Assembly (NCBI RefSeq): GCF_010233585.1 | Contig: NZ_CP045997.1 | Coordinates: 7,238,914-7,302,913 of the forward strand | DNA: 64,000 nucleotides | Origin: Spirosoma endbachense | GTDB taxonomy: Bacteria > Bacteroidota > Bacteroidia > Cytophagales > Spirosomataceae | Reading direction: 5' to 3' | Part shown: positions 54,633-63,354 of the stretch, one piece after another | Numbering within the stretch: position 1 is the first letter of the stretch | Layout of the letters: each line of letters begins with the position of its first letter | Program-made: the position numbers and the translations under genes | Notes under the pieces: model-generated | Told to the model about the DNA's origin: nothing | What the model saw: the letters and a program-made list of their open reading frames with translations, nothing else | Databases searched by the model: none

Positions 54633-55124
54633 ATGATCGTGGAAAGAGACAAAAAAGCATTTGATTATAAATATTTCTGGTCCTATCGAGAGCGCGCCTT
54701 CGGGCGCTTGATGGGTCGGCTGAAGCGTCATTTTGATTTAATCATCGAACCCCGTCTCCATGAGTTGGGATTCACGGATTTTAAATTGAGCTATATGGGG
54801 TTTCTGGCTAACCTAACCCCCGAGGGCATAACAAATAACGAACTGGCGAAACGCGCGTGCGTAACGAAGCAGGCCATGAGTAAAGTAGTTAGTTTGCTGG
54901 AAAGCGAAGGCTACATTCATATGGAGAAAAACCACAACGACTCACGGTCGAGTGTCATTTACCTGAGCGATCGTGGCAAGGCTTTGTTGCAGGCCGTTTT
55001 TGAAAGCGTAGAGGATATTCAGCAACAGTTTATCGGTGTTGTTGGTGAGGATCGCTGGGAACAAATGATCGATACAATGGTTGTTCTGGTGAATCACATT
55101 GATCAGGAAGGCGATCACCAGTAG
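54633..55124 (+). CDS. MarR-family transcription regulator
   Basis: About 163 aa from ATG 54633; the open frame reaches back to 54552 through the operator region, which argues for the later start. Winged helix with ITNNELAKRACVTKQAMSKVVSLLESEGYIHMEKNHNDSRSSVIYLSDRGKALL (helix, recognition helix and wing, quoted in parts), the wing DxRSS and the dimerisation helices at both ends. It is divergent from the HlyD-MFS-TolC operon, and the shared gap holds two palindromes of one format, so autoregulation plus pump repression is the likely arrangement. Its stop is two bases from the next gene. Confidence 0.93.
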   Translation: MIVERDKKAFDYKYFWSYRERAFGRLMGRLKRHFDLIIEPRLHELGFTDFKLSYMGFLANLTPEGITNNELAKRACVTKQAMSKVVSLLESEGYIHMEKNHNDSRSSVIYLSDRGKALLQAVFESVEDIQQQFIGVVGEDRWEQMIDTMVVLVNHIDQEGDHQ

Positions 55125-55126
55125 CC

Positions 55127-56509
55127 ATGACATTTTCGTCAATCAATCCCTACAACCAGCGCAAACTAAATACATACCGCGCCGATAGCATTGCCAGCAT
55201 TGAGCGTAAAGTAAAACAAGCCGACCGGGCATTTGCCGACTGGTCGGCTTTGTCATTAGCAGATCGTATTGTCTTCCTCCGCAAAGTCGGCGAGTATTTA
55301 ACTGCCAATAAGCAACGGTATGGGGAGTTAATGACCGCCGAAATGGGCAAAACACTCCGGGAAGCCATTACCGAAATTGAAAAATGCGCCATTAGCTGTG
55401 CCTTCTACGCCGACCATGCAGCGGCCTTTCTGGCCGACCAGTCCATCGAATCCAGCGATGGTCCGGCCGCCCGTAGCGTGATCACCTATCAGCCGTTAGG
55501 ACCTGTATTGGCCATTATGCCCTGGAACTTCCCGTTCTGGCAAGCCATGCGGTTTGCGATTCCGGGGTTGCTTGCAGGCAATGTTGGCTTACTGAAACAT
55601 GCGCCCAACGTTCCGGGCTGTGCATTGGCCATTGAAGAGACGTTCCGGGAGTCGGGCCTGCCCGATGGTGTTTTTCAGACACTGCTGGTTGATGTTCCTG
55701 TTGTTGAAACGTTACTGAAAGACCGACGGGTAAAAGCCGTTACACTCACAGGCAGTGGGCGGGCCGGTGCATCGGTAGCGTCTATTGCTGGTAGTCAGAT
55801 CAAAAAGTCGGTACTGGAACTCGGTGGCTCCGACGCGCTCATTGTGCTGGCTGACGCCAATCTGGAAAAAGCCGCTGAAATAGCCGTTAAATCCCGGATG
55901 CAGAATGCCGGGCAGAGTTGTATTGCGGCCAAACGGTTTATCGTCGAAAAATCAGTCAAAAAACAATTTACAGAACTGGTACTTCAGCAAATCCAGCAGA
56001 TCAGGCAGGGCGACCCGATGAACGATGCAACTACGATGGGACCAATGGCCCGGCTCGATCTGGCCGACAACATTGAGCGCCAGTACCGCGAGACCATTGC
56101 CAAAGGAGCCCGGCTCATTACGGGTAGCAAGGGTTCTGCCATCCAGCGGTCGGGCTGCAATGTTCAACCCATTTTACTGGATAAGGTAAAACCGGGCATG
56201 GCCGCCTTTGACGAAGAGACCTTTGGCCCGCTGGCCGTCATCATCGAAGCAAAAGATGAATCCGACGCTATCCGGCTGGCCAATCAGTCGGACTTTGGTT
56301 TAGGTTCGGCCTTATGGACCCAGGATATGGACAAGGCAGATCGGCTGGCCCGGCAAATTCAGGCGGGTTCGGTGTTCATCAATGGGCTCATGCGGTCAGA
56401 CGCCCGTGTTCCGTTTGGCGGTATTAAAACATCGGGCTTTGGTCGCGAACTCTCAGAAGCCGGTATAAAAGAATTTGTAAACGTCAAGACGATATGGGTC
56501 GAACGCTGA
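55127..56509 (+). CDS. aldehyde dehydrogenase, succinate-semialdehyde type
   Basis: 460-aa NAD(P)-dependent aldehyde dehydrogenase. Catalytic base E231 in VLELGGSDALIV, nucleophile C265 in NAGQSCIAAKRF, NAD motif LTGSGRAGASVA and PWNFPFWQAMRFA. The GSD (not GKN) after ELGG, and length, match the Sad/YneI-type succinate-semialdehyde dehydrogenases. It oxidises succinate semialdehyde to succinate in GABA or 4-hydroxybutyrate breakdown. Its start codon is two bases after the MarR stop, so the two genes are co-transcribed and this enzyme would be under the same operator; a role in detoxifying reactive aldehydes is plausible. Confidence 0.92.
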   Translation: MTFSSINPYNQRKLNTYRADSIASIERKVKQADRAFADWSALSLADRIVFLRKVGEYLTANKQRYGELMTAEMGKTLREAITEIEKCAISCAFYADHAAAFLADQSIESSDGPAARSVITYQPLGPVLAIMPWNFPFWQAMRFAIPGLLAGNVGLLKHAPNVPGCALAIEETFRESGLPDGVFQTLLVDVPVVETLLKDRRVKAVTLTGSGRAGASVASIAGSQIKKSVLELGGSDALIVLADANLEKAAEIAVKSRMQNAGQSCIAAKRFIVEKSVKKQFTELVLQQIQQIRQGDPMNDATTMGPMARLDLADNIERQYRETIAKGARLITGSKGSAIQRSGCNVQPILLDKVKPGMAAFDEETFGPLAVIIEAKDESDAIRLANQSDFGLGSALWTQDMDKADRLARQIQAGSVFINGLMRSDARVPFGGIKTSGFGRELSEAGIKEFVNVKTIWVER

Positions 56510-56601
56510 TTAATGGTTTCCTGGCGATGCCGTCGGCCATCCAGATCGCCTGTTTAATTCGTCTTTGTCAGTATATATCAGCCAGAAACAGTTGTTAGCT
56601 T

Positions 56602-57663
56602 ATGCAATGGAAGAATAACCTAACCCGTTTATTATCGATCGAGTATCCAGTTATACAGGCCCCAATGCTGGGCGTTTCCACCCCGGAAATGGCCGCTGCT
56701 GTTTCCAATCAGGGAGGGCTTGGTTCACTGCCGGTTGGGGGTTTGTCGCCCCAACGAACAACAGAACTCATCCAGCAAACAAAGCAACTAACCAACAAGC
56801 CGTTTGCCGTAAACCTCTTTGCTCATTCGATACCAGCCATTGACCAATCTACCGCAGAAGCCATGCAGGCTTATCTGGAAACGGTATGCCTGGCGAATCA
56901 GATTCCGTATACAAAACTGGCGCTGAATGACTTACATTTTTATTCATACAAAGACCAGATCGATGTACTGATTCAGGAAAAAATTCCCATTGTCAGTTTT
57001 ACGTTTGGCATTCTGGATGACGAATCGATTCAGTCGTTGAAAGCTGCCGGATGCCTGCTTAATGGAACGGCTACTTCCGTAAAAGAAGCCGAGTTGCTTA
57101 CGGAAAAAGATATTGATATTATTTCGGTTCAGGGCATCGAAGCCGGAGGCCATCGGGGAACGTTTTTAACGGACGACCCGCTACCGATGGTCGGGCTTAT
57201 GTCGCTGCTTCCGTTGATAGCCGATCGGGTTTCGAAACCCTTACTGGCCGCTGGCGGTATCCATAATGGGCAAACCATTAAAGCTGCTTTTGATTTGGGA
57301 GCATCGGGTGTACAGGTTGGAACGGCTTTCATCGCCAGTCCTGAAAGTGTGGCCATACCGGCCTACAAAGAACGACTTCAGCGATCGTCGGAAACCGACA
57401 GTGTTTTGACACGTTCTTTTTCTGGCCGATGGGCCAGGGGAATCAGCAATACCTTTATGCGTGAAATCGATAAATCGGGGCTTTCGATTCCGGAATATCC
57501 CATACAAAATAGTCTGACAACTGCCTTGCGAGTTGCCGCTCAACGGCAAAATAATGCCGAGTTTACAAACATGTGGGCCGGTCAGTTGGCGTCGGCATCC
57601 GAAGCGAAGCCCGCTGCCGACATTTTCCGGAAACTTATCGCGCAGACCGAAGCTTTATTTTAG
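56602..57663 (+). CDS. nitronate monooxygenase-like flavin enzyme
   Basis: 353 aa, FMN-dependent TIM-barrel protein of the 2-nitropropane dioxygenase family. Blocks: YPVIQAPMLGVSTPEMAAAVSNQGGLGSLPVGG (quoted in part), FAVNLFAH, GTATSVKEAELL, ISVQGIEAGGHRGTF with the catalytic His, LLAAGGIHNGQTIKAAFDLGASGVQVGTAFIAS and FSGRWARGISN. It oxidises alkyl nitronates in the best-studied members; many relatives have other, unknown substrates. Same strand as the aldehyde dehydrogenase, 92 bases apart; a shared detoxification theme is inference. Confidence 0.92.
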   Translation: MQWKNNLTRLLSIEYPVIQAPMLGVSTPEMAAAVSNQGGLGSLPVGGLSPQRTTELIQQTKQLTNKPFAVNLFAHSIPAIDQSTAEAMQAYLETVCLANQIPYTKLALNDLHFYSYKDQIDVLIQEKIPIVSFTFGILDDESIQSLKAAGCLLNGTATSVKEAELLTEKDIDIISVQGIEAGGHRGTFLTDDPLPMVGLMSLLPLIADRVSKPLLAAGGIHNGQTIKAAFDLGASGVQVGTAFIASPESVAIPAYKERLQRSSETDSVLTRSFSGRWARGISNTFMREIDKSGLSIPEYPIQNSLTTALRVAAQRQNNAEFTNMWAGQLASASEAKPAADIFRKLIAQTEALF

Positions 57664-57766
57664 CCTTGAGCACGTTTCTTAACACGCCCGAATTTGATAG
57701 TTAGCCGAAGACCGTTAACATTGAACCTGTTTAGGATTTTTAACCAATTCACTACAAAAATCGCCC

Positions 57767-58402
57767 ATGACGCCGACGCAACCTGTCAAAGCGCTCTTTC
57801 TGGATATAGGTGGAGTATTATTAACAAATGGCTGGGACCGAAATGCCCGACGACGGGCAGCTGAGCTATTTGGGCTGGATTATGAACAACTCAATGAGCG
57901 GCACCACCTGACGTTCGATACGTATGAATCGGGTAAATTGAGCCTGGATGATTACCTGAAACGAATTGTTTTTTACGAAAAGCGCTCCTATTCACCGCTT
58001 GAGTTTACCCGGTTTATTATGGAACAGTCGGAGCCCTATCCGGATATGATCCAGTTAGTGAGCCAGTTAAAACAGGAATATGGCTTAAAGCTGCTGGCCG
58101 TAAATAACGAAGGACGGGAGATCAATGCGTATCGTATCCGGCAGTTTGGTCTGGATACGTTTTTCGACGCATTTGTGTCATCGTGCTATGTACACCTGCG
58201 CAAGCCCGACACCGATATTTTTCAGCTAGCCTTGGACGTAGCGCAGGTAGAGCCCGATCAGGTCGTTTACGTCGACGACAGGCTGATGTTTGTGCAGGTG
58301 GCCCGAACACTCGGTATGCATTGCATTCAGCATACGAGCCACGATTCGACCCGTGACAAATTAGCCTCATTGGGGTTAGTTCTTGGGCACCGCTCAGAAT
58401 AA
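57767..58402 (+). CDS. HAD-superfamily hydrolase
   Basis: 211 aa. Motif I ALFLDIGGVLLTNGW holds the nucleophile Asp but has Gly where many phosphatases have the second, acid/base Asp, a feature shared with the YihX-like/epoxide-hydrolase-N group. Motif II is LLAVNNEG, the motif III lysine is in HLRKPDTDIF, and motif IV is VVYVDDRLMF. The four-helix cap lies between residues ~18 and 90. Probably hydrolyses a small sugar phosphate. Converges on a membrane protein gene through a hairpin. Confidence 0.88.
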   Translation: MTPTQPVKALFLDIGGVLLTNGWDRNARRRAAELFGLDYEQLNERHHLTFDTYESGKLSLDDYLKRIVFYEKRSYSPLEFTRFIMEQSEPYPDMIQLVSQLKQEYGLKLLAVNNEGREINAYRIRQFGLDTFFDAFVSSCYVHLRKPDTDIFQLALDVAQVEPDQVVYVDDRLMFVQVARTLGMHCIQHTSHDSTRDKLASLGLVLGHRSE

Positions 58403-58422
58403 GAAGGCTGGATACAACATAC

Positions 58423-58456
58423 AGGCTTCGTGTTTTATTCTGCACCCGAAGCCTGG
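58423..58456. terminator. bidirectional hairpin at a convergent junction
   Basis: Arms 58423-58431 and 58448-58456 are perfect over nine bases (CAGGCTTCG / CGAAGCCTG) with further G-C contacts inside. It fills the gap between the converging HAD hydrolase and membrane protein genes. Confidence 0.62.
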
Positions 58457-58469
58457 TAGCAACACCTTT

Positions 58470-58925
58470 TCAATGCATATCCTTCAGATTCAGCCAGTAG
58501 AGACCGGCAAAAATGAGGCTGAAGAATACGCCGAAGGAGGTGTTCAAGGCCCCGAAACCCGCCAGTGCGACCGGCAATACAATGCCTACAGTGACACCAG
58601 CCAGGTAAATCCAGAAACCGATCCGGCGGAGTCGAAACATTAGAATAGCTCCAATCAGTGTGAGTAGCGAATAAAAGAATTGAGCAATGGCCAGCAACCG
58701 GATTTCTTCCGGGTCTCCGGGCATGGGTTGAGCACCAGTTGCTGCCCGGTCTTCGAAATACTGTTTAGGCTTATTCCGCTCCTCCTCAGGAGTGAGTTTG
58801 CGTTTAACATACGAGGTTTCGGCAACAGCATCGGTTCGAAAAAACGACACAACGGAATCAAAAAGGCCTAAACCGCAGCTAATGAACGTGAGGATACACA
58901 GTAAAGTTAAGAATTGAGAACGCAT
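58470..58925 (-). CDS. four-helix membrane protein, unknown function
   Basis: About 151 aa from ATG 58925 (the frame opens at a TTG at 58940). Hydrophobic helices at ~5-25, 75-97, 103-122 and 127-145, with a polar loop (KLTPEEERNKPKQYFEDRAA) after the first. Such proteins are common in Bacteroidota as small DUF-type membrane proteins. No function can be assigned. The plus-strand SCP2 gene starts 130 bases upstream. Confidence 0.7.
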   Translation of the reverse strand: MRSQFLTLLCILTFISCGLGLFDSVVSFFRTDAVAETSYVKRKLTPEEERNKPKQYFEDRAATGAQPMPGDPEEIRLLAIAQFFYSLLTLIGAILMFRLRRIGFWIYLAGVTVGIVLPVALAGFGALNTSFGVFFSLIFAGLYWLNLKDMH

Positions 58926-59055
58926 CTGTAGGGCGACCAACCGGGTCGTTTGTTTAATCGGCGACCAAGATACTGCAACACGAGTCAGTCTACACTACGT
59001 AAAAACCTTAATTTCGCGGCAGAGTTTCATAATCAACCAACGAAACCTATCAAAC

Positions 59056-59352
59056 ATGACTTTGCAAGAACTAACGGATCAAATCCGAACCAAAGCCACC
59101 CACGCCGACAGCCTTAATGCCACGGCAAAGCTCGTAACCGATCAGGGCGTTGTTTATATCGATGCGACTCAATCGCCTGTAGTTGTCTCCAACGACGATA
59201 AACCCGCCGATTGCGACCTTCATGTCAGCGTGGACAATCTGGTAAAAATGGGCACCGGCGACCTCAATCCGATGATGGCCTTTATGACCGGTAAGCTCAA
59301 AGTAAAAGGCGATATGGGTATTGCCATGAAAATGGGGCAGGTAATGGCCTAA
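59056..59352 (+). CDS. SCP2 sterol-binding domain protein
   Basis: 98-aa stand-alone SCP2 domain: LNATAKLVTDQGVVYIDATQ, then a beta sheet with DCDLHVSVDNLVKMGTGDLNPMMAFMTGKLKVKGDMGIAMKMGQVM (quoted in parts), ending in the family's GKLKVKGD-x-x-A motif. SCP2 domains bind lipids or CoA esters. Length is that of the single-domain bacterial form. TAATTTCG at 59009-59016 is a near match to the -7 element, about 40 bases upstream. An inverted repeat follows the stop. Confidence 0.9.
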   Translation: MTLQELTDQIRTKATHADSLNATAKLVTDQGVVYIDATQSPVVVSNDDKPADCDLHVSVDNLVKMGTGDLNPMMAFMTGKLKVKGDMGIAMKMGQVMA

Positions 59353-59361
59353 ATTCTTTTT

Positions 59362-59437
59362 ATTGGACATTAGATATTGGAAGTTAGATTTTTTATAGTT
59401 TAGTTTAATTAATCAACGCCCAATATCTTTGTCCAAT
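59362..59437. repeat. inverted repeat reaching the start codon of the Gfo-type gene
   Basis: Arms 59362-59380 (ATTGGACATTAGATATTGG) and 59420-59437 (CCAATATCTTTGTCCAAT) pair almost fully; the second arm ends within the ATG at 59436-59438. A T-rich loop lies between. It may end the SCP2 transcript or hide the next start codon. Confidence 0.6.
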
Positions 59438-60881
59438 GGCCTCTGACCAGACTACTTCTCGCCGTAAATTTTTGCAGGGCAGCGCCCTTGCCACAGCCAG
59501 TTTCTTTATTGTACCCCGCCACGTTTTAGGAGGAAAACGACCCGATGGATCACGAGTGATCGCGCCATCTGACAAGCTCAACATGGCGGCTGTGGGTTGT
59601 GGTGGCAAGGCCGACGTGAACATCAGGTTAGCCTACAACAACGGTTCCGACAATTTTGTGGCCTTATGCGATGTCGATGATCGCCAGTCGAAAAAATTCC
59701 GGACTCAATTTCCGAACGCGCCTTATTTTCAGGACTACCGCGAAATGTTCGACAAAGCGGGTAAAACGTTCGATGCGGTTATTGTGAGCACACCCGACCA
59801 CATGCACGCTCCGATTGCGATGGCCGCCATGCAACTCGGCAAACATGTTTACGTCGAGAAACCACTGACACACGACATTTATGAAGCCCGGATGCTGACC
59901 GAAGCAGCCCGTAAATACAAAGTTGTGACCCAGATGGGCAATCAGGGTAGCTCGGGAGATGCCACACGCATCATCGAAACGGCTATTCAGGAAAAAATGA
60001 TTGGCCATGTTCATACGGTTTATTGCTGGACGAACCGCCCTGTCTGGCCGCAGGGTGTCCGGTCGCCAAAAGATAAGGGGGAGTCGCAGCCAGTGCCACC
60101 CGAAGTGAACTGGCCGTTATGGCTCGGCACCGCGCCCAACCGCGATTATCATGAAGCGTATATGCCCACGCGCTGGCGAGGCTACTGGGATTTCGGAACG
60201 GGAGCGCTCGGCGATATGGGCTGCCATTTTATGGATGTGCCGTTCCGTGCGCTGAAACTCAAATATCCCACCTCGGTAGAGTGTAGTGTAGGCTCGGTCT
60301 ATTCCGATTTTTTCAAGGAAGCGTTCTATGATGACGTATGCCCGCCTTCATCGGCCATTCATCTGACGTTTCCTTCGGATGACCGTAAAGTGAAAGAAAT
60401 TAAATTCTCCTGGTTTGATGGCGGCATTCGTCCGCAAGTACCCGAAGGTGTTGAGTACAGCGATATGTTCCGCAGTATTGACGGGGGCATGCTGTTCATT
60501 GGCACCAAAGGGATGCTGGTGGGTGGGTTATTCGGGAATGATCCGAAGCTACTCCCGGTCGACAAATTTGCGAACAAAGAATTACCAAAACCCGAAAAGC
60601 CGCTGGTTGAGGGCAAAACAGAAGGTCATCAGCAACAGTGGGTCAAAGCCTGCAAACAAGGATACGGCGCTTATACGTCATCCTCGTTCGATGAAGCAGG
60701 TCCGCTGGCCGAAACAGTACTAATGGGCAATCTGGCAACCCGTTCTTATCTGGCCCGCGAAGATGGTAAGTTCACCGGGCGCAAAAAACTCCTCTGGGAT
60801 GGAGAGAACATGAAAATTACGAATTTCGACTATGCCAATCAGTTCGTTCGGCGGCAGTATAATGGAGGCTATACCCTATAA
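59436..60881 (+). CDS. Tat-exported Gfo/Idh/MocA family oxidoreductase
   Basis: 481 aa. Tat leader with SRRKFLQGSALATASFF; Rossmann domain with AAVGCGGKADVNI, DVDDRQSKKF, TPDHMHAPIAMAAMQLGKHVYVEKPLTHDIYEARML (Gfo signature EKP, quoted in parts) and QMGNQGSSGDATRII; a C-terminal domain with WLGTAPNRDYHEAY, RGYWDFGTGALGDMGCHFMDVP. The WDFGTGALGDMGCH block is typical of the exported Bacteroidota members acting on sugars with tightly bound NAD(P). Substrate unknown; probably works with periplasmic isomerases like that at 5120. Confidence 0.93.
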   Translation: MASDQTTSRRKFLQGSALATASFFIVPRHVLGGKRPDGSRVIAPSDKLNMAAVGCGGKADVNIRLAYNNGSDNFVALCDVDDRQSKKFRTQFPNAPYFQDYREMFDKAGKTFDAVIVSTPDHMHAPIAMAAMQLGKHVYVEKPLTHDIYEARMLTEAARKYKVVTQMGNQGSSGDATRIIETAIQEKMIGHVHTVYCWTNRPVWPQGVRSPKDKGESQPVPPEVNWPLWLGTAPNRDYHEAYMPTRWRGYWDFGTGALGDMGCHFMDVPFRALKLKYPTSVECSVGSVYSDFFKEAFYDDVCPPSSAIHLTFPSDDRKVKEIKFSWFDGGIRPQVPEGVEYSDMFRSIDGGMLFIGTKGMLVGGLFGNDPKLLPVDKFANKELPKPEKPLVEGKTEGHQQQWVKACKQGYGAYTSSSFDEAGPLAETVLMGNLATRSYLAREDGKFTGRKKLLWDGENMKITNFDYANQFVRRQYNGGYTL

Positions 60882-61271
60882 ATGCATGCGTAATTTCTGC
60901 ATGTCATAACAAGAGGCCAGGTCAAATCCCGGCTAATAAGCGACAAGATTGCCGCTTATTAGCCGGGATTTAGTCCATATTATAATTGAGTTAATTCTAT
61001 AGGTTCAACAACTAGCAACGGCCACAGGGCAGCCTATTGGAACGTAAACCAGCTGGCTGGCCAACTTATCGGAGCAATCCAGTTCCTACGCATTAACAAA
61101 CGTTCAATCAAGCTACTTTACGTATTCTTACCTCTTCTGACTACTCTGTTTATATACGTAAATCGCCAACGATTTTGGCAGCAGTCTGCTTAGTCTACCC
61201 AGCGTAAGTAATGTAACGCTATCTCATATTCTTCAATAAATGCATACATTAGTGGCTATTACGAGTCACTA
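60882..61271. other. intergenic region upstream of the histidine kinase
   Basis: 390 bases. It contains a perfect 19-bp inverted repeat (60924-60971) after the oxidoreductase gene and a smaller repeat at the kinase start (61247-61274). The stretch 60972-61246 shows no frame, RNA gene or exact promoter element that I can support. Confidence 0.45.
60924..60971 (+). terminator. perfect 19-bp hairpin
   Basis: Arms 60924-60942 and 60953-60971 are complementary without mismatch, loop ten bases, 43 bases after the stop of the Gfo-type gene. The stem begins AAA and ends TTT, but no longer T-tract follows. Confidence 0.65.
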
Positions 61272-61274
61272 ATG
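61247..61274 (+). repeat. small inverted repeat including the start codon
   Basis: CATTAGTG (61247-61254) is the exact complement of CACTAATG (61267-61274), whose last three bases are the ATG of the histidine kinase. Paired, it would bury the start codon and leave the loop where the ribosome binds. Confidence 0.4.
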
Positions 61275-63245
61275 AAACATTCCCAATACAGGCTATTAGG
61301 GCTACTATGTGGTTGTCTGATGGTATGCCGCCTGCTGGGGCAGCCGTTAAACAGTCAGCCAGTTGTCGTTTTGCAGGGGGATCATGATCAGGTTTCTCTT
61401 CGGGGAAGTCTGGCCTATTTTCAGGATTCGCTGGGAAACAGAGGTATTCAGGATGTCATGACACCGACCATAGCATCCGTCTTTCAGCCTGTAACAACAC
61501 CCGTTCCCAACTTTGGCTATGTGACGGGAATAAAATCGGCCAAGCCGGTTTGGCTACGGTTCAAACTCTCGAATGCATCGGATCAGACCCAGAACTGGCT
61601 GGCCGAAATCGATTTCTGGTGTTTCGACGAACTCCAGCTCTTTTTAGTCGATGAGCAGAATCAAGTTCTTTCAACATCACCCATCATAGGCTGGAAAACA
61701 CCCGTTGCCAAACGCCCCTTAAACCATCGGCATTACTGGTTCCCATTTACGCTATCCGGGCATCAGAACGCAACAGCATACCTACGTATTCTTAAACATC
61801 GGGGCACACAAATTGTCCCCGTCGAGCTTGTGCGGGCGTCGGCCTATGATTCTCTTCTTCAGAAAAGCTATCTGTTCTGGGGCGGTGTATTATTTACACT
61901 GGTCTTTGTAGCGATTATGAACGTCATTTTTTTTCTGATTACCCTCGACCGCATTTATTCGAAATATATTTTCTGTTTGCTGGGCCTTGTTGGTTTTTTT
62001 ATCATCAACGATGGGTTCATGAATCAATTTGCCTTTGAAGAACAGTTCTGGCTGCCCCGACAAAACGTCTATTTTTTGTTCCCGCTCATTCTTTTCTATT
62101 CACAACTGCTGTTTGTCCGAACGTTTCTTCCATTAATTAATACCCCGTCCCATCGCTGGCACAAAGTCGGAACAATCGTTTTGTGGTGTGGCGTTTTCTG
62201 CCTGATCGCGCTGACCATCGAACGATTTACGCCCTACTCTGCCTTACTGGAGCTTATCCTGGTTCGAATTTTTTCCGTTTTTTACTGGTTTCCAATGCCT
62301 GTTATCGGCGCTTATATCGTGGTGAGTATCGTCCGAAAATACCACGTTAAAGAAGCCTGGTTGTATCTCATAGCAGTCTTACCGTTTTATGCGTTGAATC
62401 TCGGGCAGGTTTTTGCCAATTTCGGCATGCTGCCAACGTATGAGCCCGTTGCCAATTTTGCTTATTATGCCCCAGCGGCCCTGTTCGAGGTGCTGGTGTT
62501 GACAGTCGGACTGGCGTATCGCTACAAAATGAACCGTGATCAGACCGAACGGCTCATCAAAGAACAAACGATCCAGCAGGAGCGAACCTACGAAGCTGAG
62601 GTTCAGACGCTGGCCATGAAAAATAGCTTACTGGTTGAAAAAGAACGCATTGCCCGCGACCTTCACGATAATGTAGGTGCCCATCTGGCCTTTGTCGTTA
62701 CCAACCTTACCCACATCAGTGATCAGGCTGAGAAACAGCCCCGAATGAACGGGCGTCAATGGGCCGACCAGTTACGCACCATTGTGAGCTATACGCGCGA
62801 AGCGGTTAAACTCCTGCGCGAAACCATCTGGGCCATTCATCAGGAAAGTTTTACGGTCGAGGAATTTTCGGAACGCCTGAATCAGTATATCAACCGCTAC
62901 GTACACGAAACCGACGGCCTGCATGTCGATGTGGTGGTCACCGGGTCGCAGGCGCAACGGCTAACCTCGACGCAGGTTCTGAATCTGTTCCGAATTGTTC
63001 AGGAAGCACTCAACAACGTGATCAAACACGCCTTTGCCACGCAGGCAACAGTACACCTCCAAATTCGACCCGGCGGACATATCAATCTCCGAATCCACGA
63101 TAATGGACGCGGGTTTACATGGGCAAACGGAGCGGTTTCCGAGCAACATTATGGTTTGCGAAATATGCAGACCCGCGCTGAAGAACTGGGAGGCACTTTC
63201 CGGGTTTTTGCCGAAGACGGAACAACGGTAGAAGTAGAAGTTTGA
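61272..63245 (+). CDS. 7TMR-DISM sensor histidine kinase (HisKA_3)
   Basis: 657 aa. Signal peptide to ~23, extracellular 7TMR-DISMED2 sensor domain (~35-185; VWLRFKLSNASDQTQNWLAEI, QNATAYLRILKHRG), seven-helix membrane region (~200-415), a coiled linker (~420-450) and a HisKA_3 kinase with phosphoacceptor H465 in ERIARDLHDNVGAHL and an HATPase_c domain (FRIVQEALNNVIKHA, INLRIHDNGRGF, YGLRNMQTRAEELGGTF). Kinases of this type pair with LuxR-type (NarL) regulators; none is in the window. DISMED2 domains probably bind carbohydrates, and the next gene is in trehalose or glycogen metabolism. Confidence 0.94.
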   Translation: MKHSQYRLLGLLCGCLMVCRLLGQPLNSQPVVVLQGDHDQVSLRGSLAYFQDSLGNRGIQDVMTPTIASVFQPVTTPVPNFGYVTGIKSAKPVWLRFKLSNASDQTQNWLAEIDFWCFDELQLFLVDEQNQVLSTSPIIGWKTPVAKRPLNHRHYWFPFTLSGHQNATAYLRILKHRGTQIVPVELVRASAYDSLLQKSYLFWGGVLFTLVFVAIMNVIFFLITLDRIYSKYIFCLLGLVGFFIINDGFMNQFAFEEQFWLPRQNVYFLFPLILFYSQLLFVRTFLPLINTPSHRWHKVGTIVLWCGVFCLIALTIERFTPYSALLELILVRIFSVFYWFPMPVIGAYIVVSIVRKYHVKEAWLYLIAVLPFYALNLGQVFANFGMLPTYEPVANFAYYAPAALFEVLVLTVGLAYRYKMNRDQTERLIKEQTIQQERTYEAEVQTLAMKNSLLVEKERIARDLHDNVGAHLAFVVTNLTHISDQAEKQPRMNGRQWADQLRTIVSYTREAVKLLRETIWAIHQESFTVEEFSERLNQYINRYVHETDGLHVDVVVTGSQAQRLTSTQVLNLFRIVQEALNNVIKHAFATQATVHLQIRPGGHINLRIHDNGRGFTWANGAVSEQHYGLRNMQTRAEELGGTFRVFAEDGTTVEVEV

Positions 63246-63354
63246 CTTTGTAAAGAGGGCCGTATACGCCTTTTTAGCCATTCCCGCCAACACATCCCGT
63301 TTGTTGCTTGTTAGTCTTGGCAATTGCAGACTCCCAACTCGCCATTCTCAACGT

